The notes: a model not told the origin generated them from the letters alone. Shown: positions 36,411 to 46,988, counted from the first letter of the stretch. The stretch: DNA of 64,000 nucleotides from Priestia megaterium (GCF_009497655.1 NZ_CP023317.1:773501-837500), one strand, 5' to 3'. A program made the numbers and translations.

Positions 36411-37076
36411 ATGGATCAGAGTTTTATTTTAAATCTTTTAGAAATTTTACTCATTAACATTGTACTAAGTGGCGATAACGCAGTCGTGATTGCTTTAGCT
36501 TGTCGGAATCTTCCGGACGAGCATCGAAACAAAGCGGTTGTTTTCGGTACATTAGGAGCGGTTGTATTACGTGTAGGGCTAACGTTTGTCGCTGTATATT
36601 TATTAACAATCCCATTTTTAAATTTCATCGGAGGCCTGCTGCTTCTATGGATTGCGATTAGTCTTTTAAAAGGGGAAGATGACGGAGATATTAAAGCGAA
36701 TTCAACTCTAGCAGGTGCTATTAAAACAATTATTATAGCGGATCTTGTTATGAGTTTAGATAACGTAGTAGCGGTTGCGGGTGCGGCCAACGGCAGTATT
36801 CTACTCATTATCCTTGGTCTTGTTATCAGCATTCCGTTAATCATTTGGGGAAGTCAGCTTTTAATGAAAATCATGGAAAAATTCCCGATTATCATCATTG
36901 CCGGAGCAGCGCTTCTTGGCTATACTGCTGGTGAAATGATCTTTAAAGACAAAGCGGTAGGACATGTATTAGAAGGGTTAAATCCGCATTTGCATACAAT
37001 TGTTCCTATTTTGTTAGCTATTTTAGTTGTTGTTGTTGGGAAACTTAGCGGACGTTCTAAAAAAGAAACTCATTAA
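36411..37076 (+). CDS. TerC-family membrane protein (YjbE-like), probable metal exporter
   Basis: This is a 221 residue membrane protein with about seven hydrophobic segments. It carries the two TerC signature motifs: LSGDNAVVIALACRNLP near residue 20 and LVMSLDNVVAVAGAA near residue 115, whose acidic and polar residues lie in the membrane and are thought to bind metal. TerC proteins of Bacilli have been linked to manganese export, in part at the time of protein secretion. The ATG follows AAGGAG. It is monocistronic and ends two bases before a dispersed repeat starts. Confidence 0.8.
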   Translation: MDQSFILNLLEILLINIVLSGDNAVVIALACRNLPDEHRNKAVVFGTLGAVVLRVGLTFVAVYLLTIPFLNFIGGLLLLWIAISLLKGEDDGDIKANSTLAGAIKTIIIADLVMSLDNVVAVAGAANGSILLIILGLVISIPLIIWGSQLLMKIMEKFPIIIIAGAALLGYTAGEMIFKDKAVGHVLEGLNPHLHTIVPILLAILVVVVGKLSGRSKKETH

Positions 37077-37080
37077 TCCT

Positions 37081-37418
37081 AAAAAAGAGGCTGGGACAAA
37101 AGTATTTAAGATGAAATGAAAAACGAACCACTAATCAATTTTGATTGGTGGTTCGTTTTTTTGTTGTGGTGAACGTAGGCTTCATTTGTTTAGATCCTTC
37201 TAGCAGTTGATTGGAGGACAAGGCGAAGACTCCTGCGGGAAAAGCGGAACAGATGAGACCCCGCAGGAGCGTACGCGACGAGGAAGCTCATCGGCCGCCC
37301 GCGGAAAGCGAAGTCTTGTACGGAAATCAACTGCGGTGTCATAAGCGGTTCAGCTCATGTATCCCATTTATTCGTCTTTAGATTGGATTCATTTGGCTAT
37401 GTCTCAACTTCTTTTTTA
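37081..37418 (+). repeat. Dispersed repeat, copy 3 (full length)
   Basis: It begins AAAAAAGAGGCTGGGACA and ends TATGTCTCAACTTCTTTTTT. The head hairpin is ACGAACCACTAATCA / TGATTGGTGGTTCGT with T-run. The core CTCCTGCGGG/CCCGCAGGAG and GTTGATT/AATCAAC pairs are intact. It fills the whole gap between terC and the convergent dctP, touching the dctP stop codon. Confidence 0.85.
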
Positions 37419-38687
37419 TTATTTAGCTAATGGAGGTGCGGAATTAACGTCTTGTATCGTCTCTACAGGAGGATGAAATTCATTTTCCATTTTCGATACA
37501 ACTACAGTTGCTACACCATTTCCAATTAAGTTTGTAATGGCACGAGCTTCCGACATGAAGCGGTCTACCCCGATTAACAGCGCGATTCCTTCAACTGGAA
37601 TCATTGGGAATGCAGCAAGCGTAGCTGCTAGTGTAATAAATCCAGAGCCAGTAACTCCGGCCGCTCCTTTAGACGTTAGCATTAAAATACCAAGTAGCGT
37701 AATCTCTTGCATTAACGACAAGTCGACTCCATACGCTTGAGCGATAAAGATAGCAGCCATGGATAAGTAGATTGCTGTTCCATCTAGGTTAAATGAGTAA
37801 CCAGTTGGAATGACAAGTCCTACTACAGATTTTGAACATCCGTACTTCTCCATTTTGTCCATCATTTTTGGCAGTGCAGATTCCGAAGAAGACGTACCTA
37901 ATACAAGTAGAATTTCTTCTTTAATAAAAGCAATGAATTTAAAAATATTAAATCCATAAATCTTAGCGATGGTTCCAAGTACAAATACAATAAATAAGAA
38001 CATAGTAATGTAAACAGATCCCATTAAGAAACCGAGTTTTTGAAGAGAGCCTATTCCAAAGTTACCGATCGTATAAGCCATCGCTCCGAACGCCGCAATA
38101 GGTGAAAGTTTCATAATCATATTAACAATGCCAAAGAAAATATCTGTACAGCGTTCAAAGAATGTAATGACAGGAGCCGCTTTTTCGCCGAGTGTAGCTG
38201 TAGCCATTCCAAATAGTACGGCAAAGAATAAGATTGGCAATAATTCACCATTTGCCATTGCGCCAAATACGCTGTCTGGAATAATTCCCATGATAAACTC
38301 CATAAAGCCATGCTCCGCTTCAGCTGCTTGCTGCGTATATTGAGTAACATCAGCTCCGCTTGCGCCATTGATATTAAAGCCAGCCCCAGGCTTGATAAAG
38401 TTTACAACGATAATTCCAATTGCTAAGGCAAAAGTAGTGACAATCTCAAAGTATAAAAGAGCTTTACCTCCAATTCGTCCCACTTTCTTTAAATCTCCCA
38501 TGCTTCCGATACCGATGACCACTGTTAAGAAAATAATTGGGGCAATCACCATCTTAATTAATTTAATGAAGATATCAGCCAATACTTTTAATTTAGCTCC
38601 AAATTCAGGAAACATAAAGCCAATTGCAATACCAAGAAGGATACCAATGACAACTTGAACGGTTAGGTTTTTAAAACTTAATTTCAT
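37419..38687 (-). CDS. dctP: C4-dicarboxylate:cation symporter DctP (DAACS family)
   Basis: This 422 residue protein is a dicarboxylate/amino acid:cation symporter with eight membrane helices and two re-entrant loops. Signatures are [17 protein letters not shown] (serine-rich HP1 loop), [19 protein letters not shown] and the [16 protein letters not shown]2 region. With dctB and dctS-dctR next to it, it corresponds to B. subtilis DctP (YdbH), which takes up succinate, fumarate and malate. It has its own promoter region with a perfect cre site and a tandem repeat that may bind DctR; a terminator separates it from dctB. Confidence 0.88.
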   Translation of the reverse strand: MKLSFKNLTVQVVIGILLGIAIGFMFPEFGAKLKVLADIFIKLIKMVIAPIIFLTVVIGIGSMGDLKKVGRIGGKALLYFEIVTTFALAIGIIVVNFIKPGAGFNINGASGADVTQYTQQAAEAEHGFMEFIMGIIPDSVFGAMANGELLPILFFAVLFGMATATLGEKAAPVITFFERCTDIFFGIVNMIMKLSPIAAFGAMAYTIGNFGIGSLQKLGFLMGSVYITMFLFIVFVLGTIAKIYGFNIFKFIAFIKEEILLVLGTSSSESALPKMMDKMEKYGCSKSVVGLVIPTGYSFNLDGTAIYLSMAAIFIAQAYGVDLSLMQEITLLGILMLTSKGAAGVTGSGFITLAATLAAFPMIPVEGIALLIGVDRFMSEARAITNLIGNGVATVVVSKMENEFHPPVETIQDVNSAPPLAK

Positions 38688-38714
38688 ATGTAATGCTCCT
38701 TTCGAGAATGTTTT

Positions 38715-38729
38715 TGTTAACGCTTACAT
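38715..38729 (-). promoter_or_regulatory. cre site (CcpA) before dctP
   Basis: Read on the minus strand, ATGTAAGCGTTAACA matches WTGNAANCGNWNNCW at all 15 positions. It lies about 28 bases upstream of the dctP start, so CcpA would block transcription in glucose. A weak promoter (TTATCA, 17 bases, AATAAT) ends directly upstream of it. Confidence 0.75.
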
Positions 38730-38790
38730 TATTCTTATCCTTATATTAACTGATAATTTTAACTATTTATATTTCTGGTGATAATGTTCT

Positions 38791-38808
38791 TTTTGGTCAT
38801 TTTGGTCA
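38791..38808 (-). promoter_or_regulatory. Tandem 9-base repeat, candidate DctR operator
   Basis: TTTTGGTCA occurs twice without a gap (38791-38799, 38800-38808); on the transcribed direction this reads TGACCAAAA twice. It lies about 35 bases upstream of the likely -35 box of dctP, the place for an activator. DctR binding is inferred from position. Confidence 0.45.
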
Positions 38809-38842
38809 AAAAAAGTGATGAACATATAGTCATCACTTTTTG
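38808..38842 (-). terminator. Terminator between dctB and dctP
   Basis: AAAAAGTGATGA (38810-38821) pairs with TCATCACTTTTT (38830-38841). It overlaps the dctB stop codon and separates dctB from dctP, which lie on the same strand. Confidence 0.78.
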
Positions 38843-39900
38843 CTTTCGATATTTTTTATTTGCTGAATGATATCAAGCGTTTGTTTTGTTGCATTGGCTT
38901 CAAACGATTGATAAAGAGAGTTAAACTGCTTTTTCCATTCGGCTTTCTGTGTATCATTTAAGTAATAAACGCGCATGCCAGATTTATTTTTTATTTGCTG
39001 CAGCTGTTCATCGTTCATCATTTTTGATTGAGTCCAAATCCAGTTCGTTGTTTCTACCATGGCATCACTTAATAGTTGTTTTACATCTTCAGGGAGGCTG
39101 TCCCAATATTTTTGATCCATTAAAACAGCATAGCCCAAGTATCCATGGTTGCTGATGGTCATATATTTTTGCAGCTCGTACAAACGTTTTGAATAAATAT
39201 TAGAAATCGTATTTTCCTGTCCATCAAATTCCTGTCGTTCAAGGGATTGATATACTTTATTAAACGAGACAGCCTGAGGCTTAGCGCCAAGAAGTTCGAA
39301 TTGTTTTTTGATTACTTCACTTGGCATAATGCGAAATGTTTGACCTTGAAAATCTGCTGGATGGAGCAAAGGTTTTGTATTGCTGGTCATTTGTTTAAAG
39401 CCGTTGCTCCATAAAGCAAGCCCTTTAATGTTTTTCTCTTGCAGCGTACTCAACAAATCCTGTCCGATTTTCCCGGTAAACACTTGTTTTGCCTCGCTGT
39501 AATCATCGAAAATGAAGGGGAGATCAAAAAGTTGCCACGTAGGGGAAAGGTCGGTTAGCTTTGAAATAGAAGGCGCAATCATTTGTACATCGTTTCGGCG
39601 CAGAGCGGCAAGTTCTTCGTCGTCTGAATACAACACACCGTTTGAATATACTTCAATTTTAACTTTACCATCCGATTTTTGATTAACGATTTCAGCGAAT
39701 TTTTGAGCGGCTAAGCCTTTTGGAGTGTTCTCAGCTACAACGTGGCTAAAATTAATCACAATTTGCTTATTTAATCCTTTTTGCTCATCGTCATGATACA
39801 CATTATCCTGATTTATAACCGTATACTGCAAAAAAACATAGATCATCAAGAAAACGCTAACAATGATACTTGCCCCTATAAACATCTTCAAAATGTCCAA
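38833..39900 (-). CDS. dctB: DctB, TRAP-type dicarboxylate-binding protein (sensor auxiliary)
   Basis: This is an extracytoplasmic solute-binding protein of the DctP/TRAP family, 355 residues, with a membrane anchor or signal segment at about residues 5-28. Family marks are INFSHVVAENTPKGLAAQKFAE, FDLPFIFDDYSEAKQVF and GQTFRIMPSEVIKKQFELLGA (with the Arg that binds the substrate carboxylate). No TRAP membrane subunits are nearby. As for B. subtilis DctB it probably serves the DctS sensor and DctP symporter rather than a TRAP transporter. The start is TTG 39900 or the internal TTG 39891; both follow GCGGGG. It is divergent from dctS. Confidence 0.82.
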   Translation of the reverse strand: MDILKMFIGASIIVSVFLMIYVFLQYTVINQDNVYHDDEQKGLNKQIVINFSHVVAENTPKGLAAQKFAEIVNQKSDGKVKIEVYSNGVLYSDDEELAALRRNDVQMIAPSISKLTDLSPTWQLFDLPFIFDDYSEAKQVFTGKIGQDLLSTLQEKNIKGLALWSNGFKQMTSNTKPLLHPADFQGQTFRIMPSEVIKKQFELLGAKPQAVSFNKVYQSLERQEFDGQENTISNIYSKRLYELQKYMTISNHGYLGYAVLMDQKYWDSLPEDVKQLLSDAMVETTNWIWTQSKMMNDEQLQQIKNKSGMRVYYLNDTQKAEWKKQFNSLYQSFEANATKQTLDIIQQIKNIESKK

Positions 39901-39999
39901 CCCCGCGATTCAATAATTTTTCTCTACAAATATTCTAACACGCAATTTCTCAACGTGGTAAAATTAAAATAAACTTCAATCAGCAGTAGGTGTTCCGCT

Positions 40000-41568
40000 A
40001 TGATGCGCTTATCGATGCAAACGAAAATGACGGGGCTAATCTTTTTTATCGTGGTCTTTTCGTTGTTTTTAGCAAGTATTGTCGTGATTAATAATTTTGT
40101 GCAGTCAAAAGAAAATGATTTAGAGCAAAGGGCTTTGATCACTTCGAGAACAGTTGCTGAAATGCCTGAAATTCGAGAAAAAATTGAAAAAGATAGCAAG
40201 AACATTAATCAAATTGTAGAGCCGATTCGCATTATTCACGGTGCTTATTATGTAGTGGTGATGAATATGAATCACGAACGTTTGTCTCATCCTTTGCAAA
40301 GCATGATTGGGAAAATTTCTAAAGGAGAGGACGAGGGCCAGGCGTTTGCAGAACATACTTATACTGATAAAGCAAAAGGAGAAGGCGGGATGGTCATTCG
40401 TTCTTTTGTTCCCGTTGTAAACGATCAGCATGAACAAGTAGGAGTCGTTGTCTCAGGCTACCTTCTTCCGAAATTTACAGAGGTTATTTTAAGTTTGAAA
40501 AAAGAAATTTTTCTCATCTCAGGTCTCGCTCTTTTTTTTGGAGGATGGGGAGCGTGGGCGCTTGCATCTCGTATTAAAAAAGAGATGTTTGAGCTTGAGC
40601 CTCATGAAATTGCTCGTTTGTTTGTAGAACGAACGGAGACTTTTAATGCCATGCATGAAGGAGTCATTGCCATTGATAAAGAGGAGAACATCACTATTTT
40701 TAATCATAAAGCGAAAATTATGATGGATGTACCCGATGAGGTAATTGGGAAAAAGATCTATGATGTGATTCCAGATACAAGACTGCCAGAAATTCTGCAG
40801 CTTAATCAGCCTGTTTATAATCGAGAGCTTCAAGTTCGCAATTTAAATATTTTAAGCAATCGTGTGCCGATTAAGGTTAATAATCACACAGTCGGTGCGG
40901 TCGCTATTTTTCAAGACAGAACAGAAGTTAAAAAATTAGCTGAAGAGTTAACAGGGGTTAAATCATTTGTAAGCGCTCTTAGAGTTCAAAACCATGAATA
41001 CATGAATAAACTTCATACCATTGCAGGGCTTATCCAACTTGGAAATAAAGACAAGGCTCTTCAGTACGTTTTTCAAGTGTCTGAACAGCAAGAAGAGCTC
41101 ACCCAGTTTCTTCATAAACATATTAAAGATGAAAGTATATCGGGATTGCTGTTAAGCAAAGTCAGCCGTGCCAAAGAACTTGGAATTGAGTTAGCTATCG
41201 ATCGCCACAGCGAGCTTCACTCATTTCCTCCTTACTTAGATCATCATGATTTTGTGATTATTATTGGTAACTTAATTGAGAACGCTTTTGATTCGTATCA
41301 TCATATGGAGCGTCGTGAACGGAAGGTCTATATAAGTATGGAACAAAATGACGGCATTCTTTCTATATTAGTTGAAGATAACGGATGTGGCATGAATGAG
41401 GATCAAGCAGAGAGAATCTTTGATGAAGGTTTTTCAACCAAAGCAAAGGAAACTAGAGGAATTGGTTTGCATTTAGTAAAACAAATTGTTGAAAAAGGAA
41501 ACGGTCAGATCGAAGTAGAGTCAGAATTAGATGTTGGCACGACTTTTATCATTACATTCTTTTTATAG
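40000..41568 (+). CDS. dctS: Sensor histidine kinase DctS (CitA/DcuS family)
   Basis: This 522 residue membrane kinase senses C4-dicarboxylates. It has membrane segment 1 (about 10-30), an extracytoplasmic PAS-like domain (about 31-165), membrane segment 2 (about 170-190), the LEPHEIARLF segment typical of CitA/DcuS kinases, a cytoplasmic PAS (about 215-310), the H-box NHEYMNKLHTIAGLIQLG and a HATPase domain with GNLIENAFDS and DNGCGM, RGIGLHLVKQ. It is 12 bases from dctR. It is a paralogue of citS at 57622-59211. Confidence 0.88.
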   Translation: MMRLSMQTKMTGLIFFIVVFSLFLASIVVINNFVQSKENDLEQRALITSRTVAEMPEIREKIEKDSKNINQIVEPIRIIHGAYYVVVMNMNHERLSHPLQSMIGKISKGEDEGQAFAEHTYTDKAKGEGGMVIRSFVPVVNDQHEQVGVVVSGYLLPKFTEVILSLKKEIFLISGLALFFGGWGAWALASRIKKEMFELEPHEIARLFVERTETFNAMHEGVIAIDKEENITIFNHKAKIMMDVPDEVIGKKIYDVIPDTRLPEILQLNQPVYNRELQVRNLNILSNRVPIKVNNHTVGAVAIFQDRTEVKKLAEELTGVKSFVSALRVQNHEYMNKLHTIAGLIQLGNKDKALQYVFQVSEQQEELTQFLHKHIKDESISGLLLSKVSRAKELGIELAIDRHSELHSFPPYLDHHDFVIIIGNLIENAFDSYHHMERRERKVYISMEQNDGILSILVEDNGCGMNEDQAERIFDEGFSTKAKETRGIGLHLVKQIVEKGNGQIEVESELDVGTTFIITFFL

Positions 41569-41580
41569 GGGGAGTGGGAA

Positions 41581-42267
41581 ATGAATAAAAAAGAATGGAC
41601 GGTGCTTCTCATAGAAGACGATCCTATGGTACAAGAAGTGAACCGCCAATTTATTGAACAAGTTGAAGGATTCATCGTTATCGCGGCAGCTTCGAATGGT
41701 TTAGAAGGTATACAGCTCATTAAACAGCATCAGCCTGATTTAACGATTATTGATATGTATATGCCTAGTCAAGATGGCCTAACCACCTTACAGCAAATTC
41801 GAGCAAATGGCTATAAAACAGACGTGATAGCAGTTACGGCTGCAAGTGATATTGAAACCGTACGAAAAGTTCTTCAGTACGGCGCGGTGGATTATATTAT
41901 GAAACCGTTCAAGTTTGAACGAATGAAGCAAGCGCTTGAGCAGTATCGTTCGTTTCAAGTTAAAATAAGTCAAAAAGAATATATTACTCAGTCTGAATTA
42001 GATTCTATGCTGTTTCAGCAATTCGAAGAAAAAGCCGATTTTCTTCCAAAAGGGCTAAATGCGGTTACGTTAAGGAGGATACAACAATATCTTTCCGAAC
42101 AGAAGCATCCGATTTCTGCTGAAGAAGTGGCGGACGGCGTAGGAATTGCGCGTGTTACGGCAAGAAGGTATTTAGAGTTTTTAGAACAGGAAAACGAGCT
42201 GAAATTATCAGTTGAATACGGCAGAGTGGGGAGACCTATTAATCGCTATATGTTAAAAATAAATTAA
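41581..42267 (+). CDS. dctR: Response regulator DctR (CitB family)
   Basis: This 228 residue regulator has an N-terminal receiver domain: acidic pair in LLIEDDPMVQ, phosphoacceptor Asp in LTIIDMYMPSQDG (about residue 59) and Lys in YIMKPFKFER. The C-terminus has the CitB/DcuR-type helix-turn-helix (ISAEEVADGVGIARVTARRYLEFL). It should activate dctP. It is the last gene of dctS-dctR; GGGGGAGTGGGAA precedes the ATG. Confidence 0.88.
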   Translation: MNKKEWTVLLIEDDPMVQEVNRQFIEQVEGFIVIAAASNGLEGIQLIKQHQPDLTIIDMYMPSQDGLTTLQQIRANGYKTDVIAVTAASDIETVRKVLQYGAVDYIMKPFKFERMKQALEQYRSFQVKISQKEYITQSELDSMLFQQFEEKADFLPKGLNAVTLRRIQQYLSEQKHPISAEEVADGVGIARVTARRYLEFLEQENELKLSVEYGRVGRPINRYMLKIN

Positions 42268-42276
42268 ATCATACAG

Positions 42277-42309
42277 AACAGCTTTTATTTGGAAAAGCTG
42301 TTTTTTTGC
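42277..42309 (+). terminator. Terminator after dctR
   Basis: AACAGCTTTT (42277-42286) pairs with AAAAGCTGTT (42293-42302), followed by T residues to 42307. Confidence 0.85.
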
Positions 42310-42486
42310 GTTAGAAAGTATATCTTTTTCTCTCCTAGAACAAATTAAGGTATACAGTTTTCGCTATCCAAAGAATACTTCGTGCGGTCATTAATTCATA
42401 AAATGTCCCTGAAAAAGGATTAATGGCGGAAAAATTGGGGAATATGCATTTTGACATTTAATTTTAGCACAGGAAGGTTTTGAAAC

Positions 42487-44150
<1,664 letters not shown>

Positions 44151-44151
44151 G

Positions 44152-44186
44152 AAAAAACGCACTCTATGATAGAGTGCGTTTTTTTA
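44152..44186. terminator. Bidirectional terminator after gdh
   Basis: AAAAAACGCACTCTA (44152-44166) pairs with TAGAGTGCGTTTTTT (44170-44184). It touches the stop codon of the convergent ferric-reductase-like gene. Confidence 0.9.
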
Positions 44187-44762
44187 GTTTTCCTGAGCTT
44201 TTTTTTGGTTCTTAGGAGCTGACTGGTGTTGAATTCGCAAAAAAAGCAAAATTAAAACGATGCAGCCAGTGATGCTGTACATCCCGAGAATAAGCGGCTG
44301 CTGTGTATCTGTTCCAGAAGTAATGCCGTGATACAGTGCTAGCAAATAGCCTGGAAAAGCAAGAAAATGAATGGCTTTCCATGTTTTTCTCCCAAGCTGT
44401 TTTATAAAGTCGGATGTACTAATTAGTACGAATAAAATGTAGAGTGAAATAGTACCAAGACCTGTGCTAATTGGTTTGTAATCGGAAGTGAACGGAATTA
44501 AAATGTCAGAAAGTGAAAAATGAATAGATTGATCAAATGATAAAACAAGTCCGTGAATCATTCCAAATAATAACCCGAACCACCCTGATGATTGATGAAC
44601 CAGCAAAAGCTGTTTTTTTCGTTTTGGTTTAAAAAACGAAAAGCTGTGAGAAATGCCAGCGGCAACCGATACAAACATTAGTAAATAAGAAGTTAAGCCG
44701 GCTGCCCGAATGGTGTTCCATACGGGAAAATGAGCACTAAATTGCGCGAGGAGAGTAGCCAT
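44184..44762 (-). CDS. Ferric-reductase-like heme membrane protein
   Basis: This 192 residue membrane protein has about six hydrophobic segments and matches the ferric-reductase-like transmembrane domain. Histidines that could bind heme lie within membrane segments: LLVHQSSGW and FGMIHGLV (14 residues apart), then AIHFLAF and YHGITSG. It has no cytoplasmic FAD/NAD domain, so it must pass electrons to or from another protein. Its start overlaps the ApbE gene by 26 bases, so it is the third gene of a three-gene operon with ApbE and an acidic repeat protein. Confidence 0.75.
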   Translation of the reverse strand: MATLLAQFSAHFPVWNTIRAAGLTSYLLMFVSVAAGISHSFSFFKPKRKKQLLLVHQSSGWFGLLFGMIHGLVLSFDQSIHFSLSDILIPFTSDYKPISTGLGTISLYILFVLISTSDFIKQLGRKTWKAIHFLAFPGYLLALYHGITSGTDTQQPLILGMYSITGCIVLILLFLRIQHQSAPKNQKKAQEN

Positions 44763-45660
44763 AATGGTATACCTGACCTTTCACATGTTTTTCGATTAGT
44801 ACGTTGCCTTCTTTTGTAACCGCAATTACTTCTAAAGAAGGGTGATGCATTTTAGCTAACCTTAATCCAGCGTCCCAGCCGAGAATAAGTATGCACTTTG
44901 CATAGACTTCAGAAATGGTCAAGTCTTCTGAAACGACCGTTACTTGCAGAAGCTCTGATGAACTAGGCTTGCTATTTCTGCCGTCAATAATATGATGGTG
45001 AGTGTGTCCGTTCACTTTCCACGAACGCTTGCCTACACTGCTTGTGGCAATACCGCTGTTGCTTTTTACTTTAATGGTCGTGAGATTTTTTGATGCATCA
45101 AATGGATGAGAGAGAGAAATGGACCAGTGCTTGCTAGCGGGCCCCCACGTTACAATATCTCCGCCTCCATCGATTGCTCCAAGTGAAGTTCCTTTTTTCT
45201 TTAATTGATTCGCCATTTGCTGAATGCTCCAACCTTTTGCGATTCCTCCTAAATCCAGACCGATATTAGAAGCAAGCTGAATACTTCTCATTCCTTTATG
45301 AATCATAATAGGGTTAACAGCATCAAAAGCTGCTACTTCTTGAGGTAGCTGATTGTTAGGCAGTTGTTCAAAGCTTTGGTCATATCCTAGAGTTTGAATA
45401 GAATGATACAGAAATGGGTTGAAAATTCCGTTTGTCTCATTGTAATAGTAATAGGCTGCTTTTACAGCTTCATACAGCATTTTTGACGGTAGAAATAATC
45501 TTCCGTTCAGCGAATTAAGCTGTGAAAGCTCGCTTGTTGGAAGAAAGCGGCTTAGGGTTTCTTCTACAAGATAACACCAGCTCTCTACTTTTTGGCTGAC
45601 AGGTGTTTCAAGCTGATATACATTAAATGTGGTATTCATCGCTTTAAATGAATAGCTCAT
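44737..45660 (-). CDS. FAD:protein FMN transferase (ApbE family)
   Basis: ApbE attaches FMN from FAD to a Ser/Thr of a target flavoprotein. The 307 residue protein shows the family motifs: MNTTFNVY at the N-terminus, GLDLGGIAKGWSIQ (about 140), AIDGGGDIVTWG (about 165) and HHIIDGRNSKPS (about 225). No signal peptide or lipobox is visible, so this ApbE probably acts inside the cell. No recognisable FMN-binding target domain is encoded next to it. It lies 12 bases after the acidic repeat gene and overlaps the ferric-reductase-like gene. Confidence 0.85.
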   Translation of the reverse strand: MSYSFKAMNTTFNVYQLETPVSQKVESWCYLVEETLSRFLPTSELSQLNSLNGRLFLPSKMLYEAVKAAYYYYNETNGIFNPFLYHSIQTLGYDQSFEQLPNNQLPQEVAAFDAVNPIMIHKGMRSIQLASNIGLDLGGIAKGWSIQQMANQLKKKGTSLGAIDGGGDIVTWGPASKHWSISLSHPFDASKNLTTIKVKSNSGIATSSVGKRSWKVNGHTHHHIIDGRNSKPSSSELLQVTVVSEDLTISEVYAKCILILGWDAGLRLAKMHHPSLEVIAVTKEGNVLIEKHVKGQVYHYGYSPRAI

Positions 45661-45672
45661 TTCATCACATCC

Positions 45673-46059
45673 TTAAGAAGGTCTTGTTTGCATAGAAGAA
45701 TCATTATTGTTGCCCCAATTATCCTGACCATTTGTGGAATCATCATTTGACCACTGATCATCTTCACTGCTTGAATTATCGTCTGACCATTGATCACTTT
45801 GTTTGCTAGAACTGTCATTTGACCATTGATCTTGCCCGTTAGTTCCATTGTCCGTATTGGAGTCAGATCCTGAATCTGGAAATAGATCCGTCTCATCTTC
45901 CGTTTGAGTTTGCGATGAATTATTGGCGGATGTATCGTTATTTAGTGCTGTAGATGTTGAATTTGTTTGATCATATTTTTGAGAAAGCCCTACAAATGTT
46001 GTAAATGCAGCAACGCTCGATAAACCAACCATCCATTTTGTCCATTTATTAGCTGCCAT
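45673..46059 (-). CDS. Membrane-anchored acidic repeat protein (DQWS repeats)
   Basis: I do not recognise this 128 residue protein. ATG 46059 follows AAAGGAGC and gives a short basic N-terminus (MAANKWTK), one hydrophobic segment (about 9-27), and a long disordered external or internal tail made mostly of Asp, Ser, Asn, Gln and Thr. The second half holds four imperfect 11-13 residue repeats around DQWSNDSSS, DQWSDDNSS, DQWSNDDST and DNWGNNNDSS. It is the first gene of an operon with ApbE and the ferric-reductase-like protein, so a role as acidic, metal- or electron-carrier-related partner is possible but unproven. No ApbE target motif is evident. Confidence 0.65.
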   Translation of the reverse strand: MAANKWTKWMVGLSSVAAFTTFVGLSQKYDQTNSTSTALNNDTSANNSSQTQTEDETDLFPDSGSDSNTDNGTNGQDQWSNDSSSKQSDQWSDDNSSSEDDQWSNDDSTNGQDNWGNNNDSSMQTRPS

Positions 46060-46235
46060 TGATATGCTCCTTTTATCTTTCCTATTTTGCAACTGAACAC
46101 TGAAGAAAAACTGAAGTGGAAGGTAACATACATCGTTCAATTGTTATAGTTCAATATAGACAGAAAAAATGAAAAAATAGTGAAATAGATGTAGGTTGGA
46201 TTATTCTCGTAGGGAATTCAGCGAATTATTAGATT

Positions 46236-46271
46236 AAAAAAAGGTTGTTCTTTTTAGAACAACCCTTTTTT
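46236..46271 (-). terminator. Terminator of the membrane-protein/XRE operon
   Basis: AAAGGTTGTTCT (46240-46251) pairs with AGAACAACCCTTT (46256-46268) with one bulge; A-run and T-run flank both sides. It lies just after the stop at 46274 (minus strand). Confidence 0.75.
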
Positions 46272-46273
46272 AA

Positions 46274-46744
46274 TCAGCGATAAATCTTACTAATCGATAC
46301 GTAATAAACCGTTAACTGTACAAGAGAAAGAAGCAAAAGAACGGCAATGGGATAGAAGCTAAAAGAATTAGGTAACAGCGGATAAAAAGCGATTAAGATA
46401 GCGCCTATAGGAATAGAAAATAGGAGAAAAACAAAGGCTTTTTTACAAGCTTCTGCTGTTATCATCTTTTCACGTTCATCTTCCTCTGCAAATTCAAAAG
46501 GAAATAATAAAGGCGAAACGTTCTTCGTCTTTTTACGCGCTCGGTAGTAAAAAAAGGACACGATTAAAAGCACAATTAAAGAAGCGAAAGAGCCTATAGA
46601 CATGGTAATTTCCCACGGGGGTTCAGGGTGGTTCATAACTTCACTAAATTGAATATTTAGGCTTAAAAAATCATATAAAAACCAACCTACGCATAGCAGA
46701 GACACTACATTCAACAAATAAGATTTAATAACATTACTCAACAT
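46274..46744 (-). CDS. Four-span membrane protein paired with an XRE regulator
   Basis: This 156 residue protein has four hydrophobic segments in two hairpins, separated by a charged stretch (RKKTKNVSPLLFPFEFAEEDEREKM). I recognise no family with certainty; small XRE-regulator/membrane-protein pairs of this layout (DUF3169- or DUF2178-like) are common in Bacilli. ATG 46744 follows AGGAGGAG at four bases. The gene overlaps the regulator gene by 11 bases, so the two are co-translated. Confidence 0.65.
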   Translation of the reverse strand: MLSNVIKSYLLNVVSLLCVGWFLYDFLSLNIQFSEVMNHPEPPWEITMSIGSFASLIVLLIVSFFYYRARKKTKNVSPLLFPFEFAEEDEREKMITAEACKKAFVFLLFSIPIGAILIAFYPLLPNSFSFYPIAVLLLLSLVQLTVYYVSISKIYR

Positions 46745-46961
46745 TTTTCTCCTCCTTTTGAAGTGTAAAAACATCTTCCATTTTTAATTGAAAGACATCA
46801 CAAATTGTTAAACCAAGTAGTAGGGAAGGAACGTAATTTCCCTTTTCAATAGCTGCAATGGTTTGGCGAGTGGCTCCAACTTTTTCAGCTAAATCTCCTT
46901 GCGTATATCCATGTTTAGCTCTAAGCTCTTTTACGTGATTAATAAGAGTCAATATGATCAC
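46734..46961 (-). CDS. XRE-family helix-turn-helix regulator
   Basis: This 75 residue DNA-binding protein is a stand-alone HTH_3 domain: VKELRAKHGYTQGDLAEKVGATRQTIAAIEKGNYVPSLLLGLTICDVF. It is of the YvaO/YozG type that often represses its own operon. The start could be GTG 46961 (six bases after AAAAAGG) or TTG 46952. Two 15-base direct repeats lie just upstream and are candidate operator sites. The downstream gene encodes a membrane protein. Confidence 0.85.
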   Translation of the reverse strand: MIILTLINHVKELRAKHGYTQGDLAEKVGATRQTIAAIEKGNYVPSLLLGLTICDVFQLKMEDVFTLQKEEKNVE

Positions 46962-46988
46962 CCGCTGCCTTTTTAATAAATTTGTTAA

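Noticed and set aside
36416-36844. Long antisense frame in terC (and similar antisense frames in dctP, yknW, bioY-adjacent and citM genes).
   Set aside because: They are shadows of strongly supported membrane-protein genes, rich in Ile, Pro and Thr from reverse-complemented hydrophobic codons, and have no ribosome sites.
42310-42486. Forespore sigma-G promoter before glcU.
   Set aside because: The best candidate has a 19-base spacer and a poor -10 element, so I do not list it as a feature.
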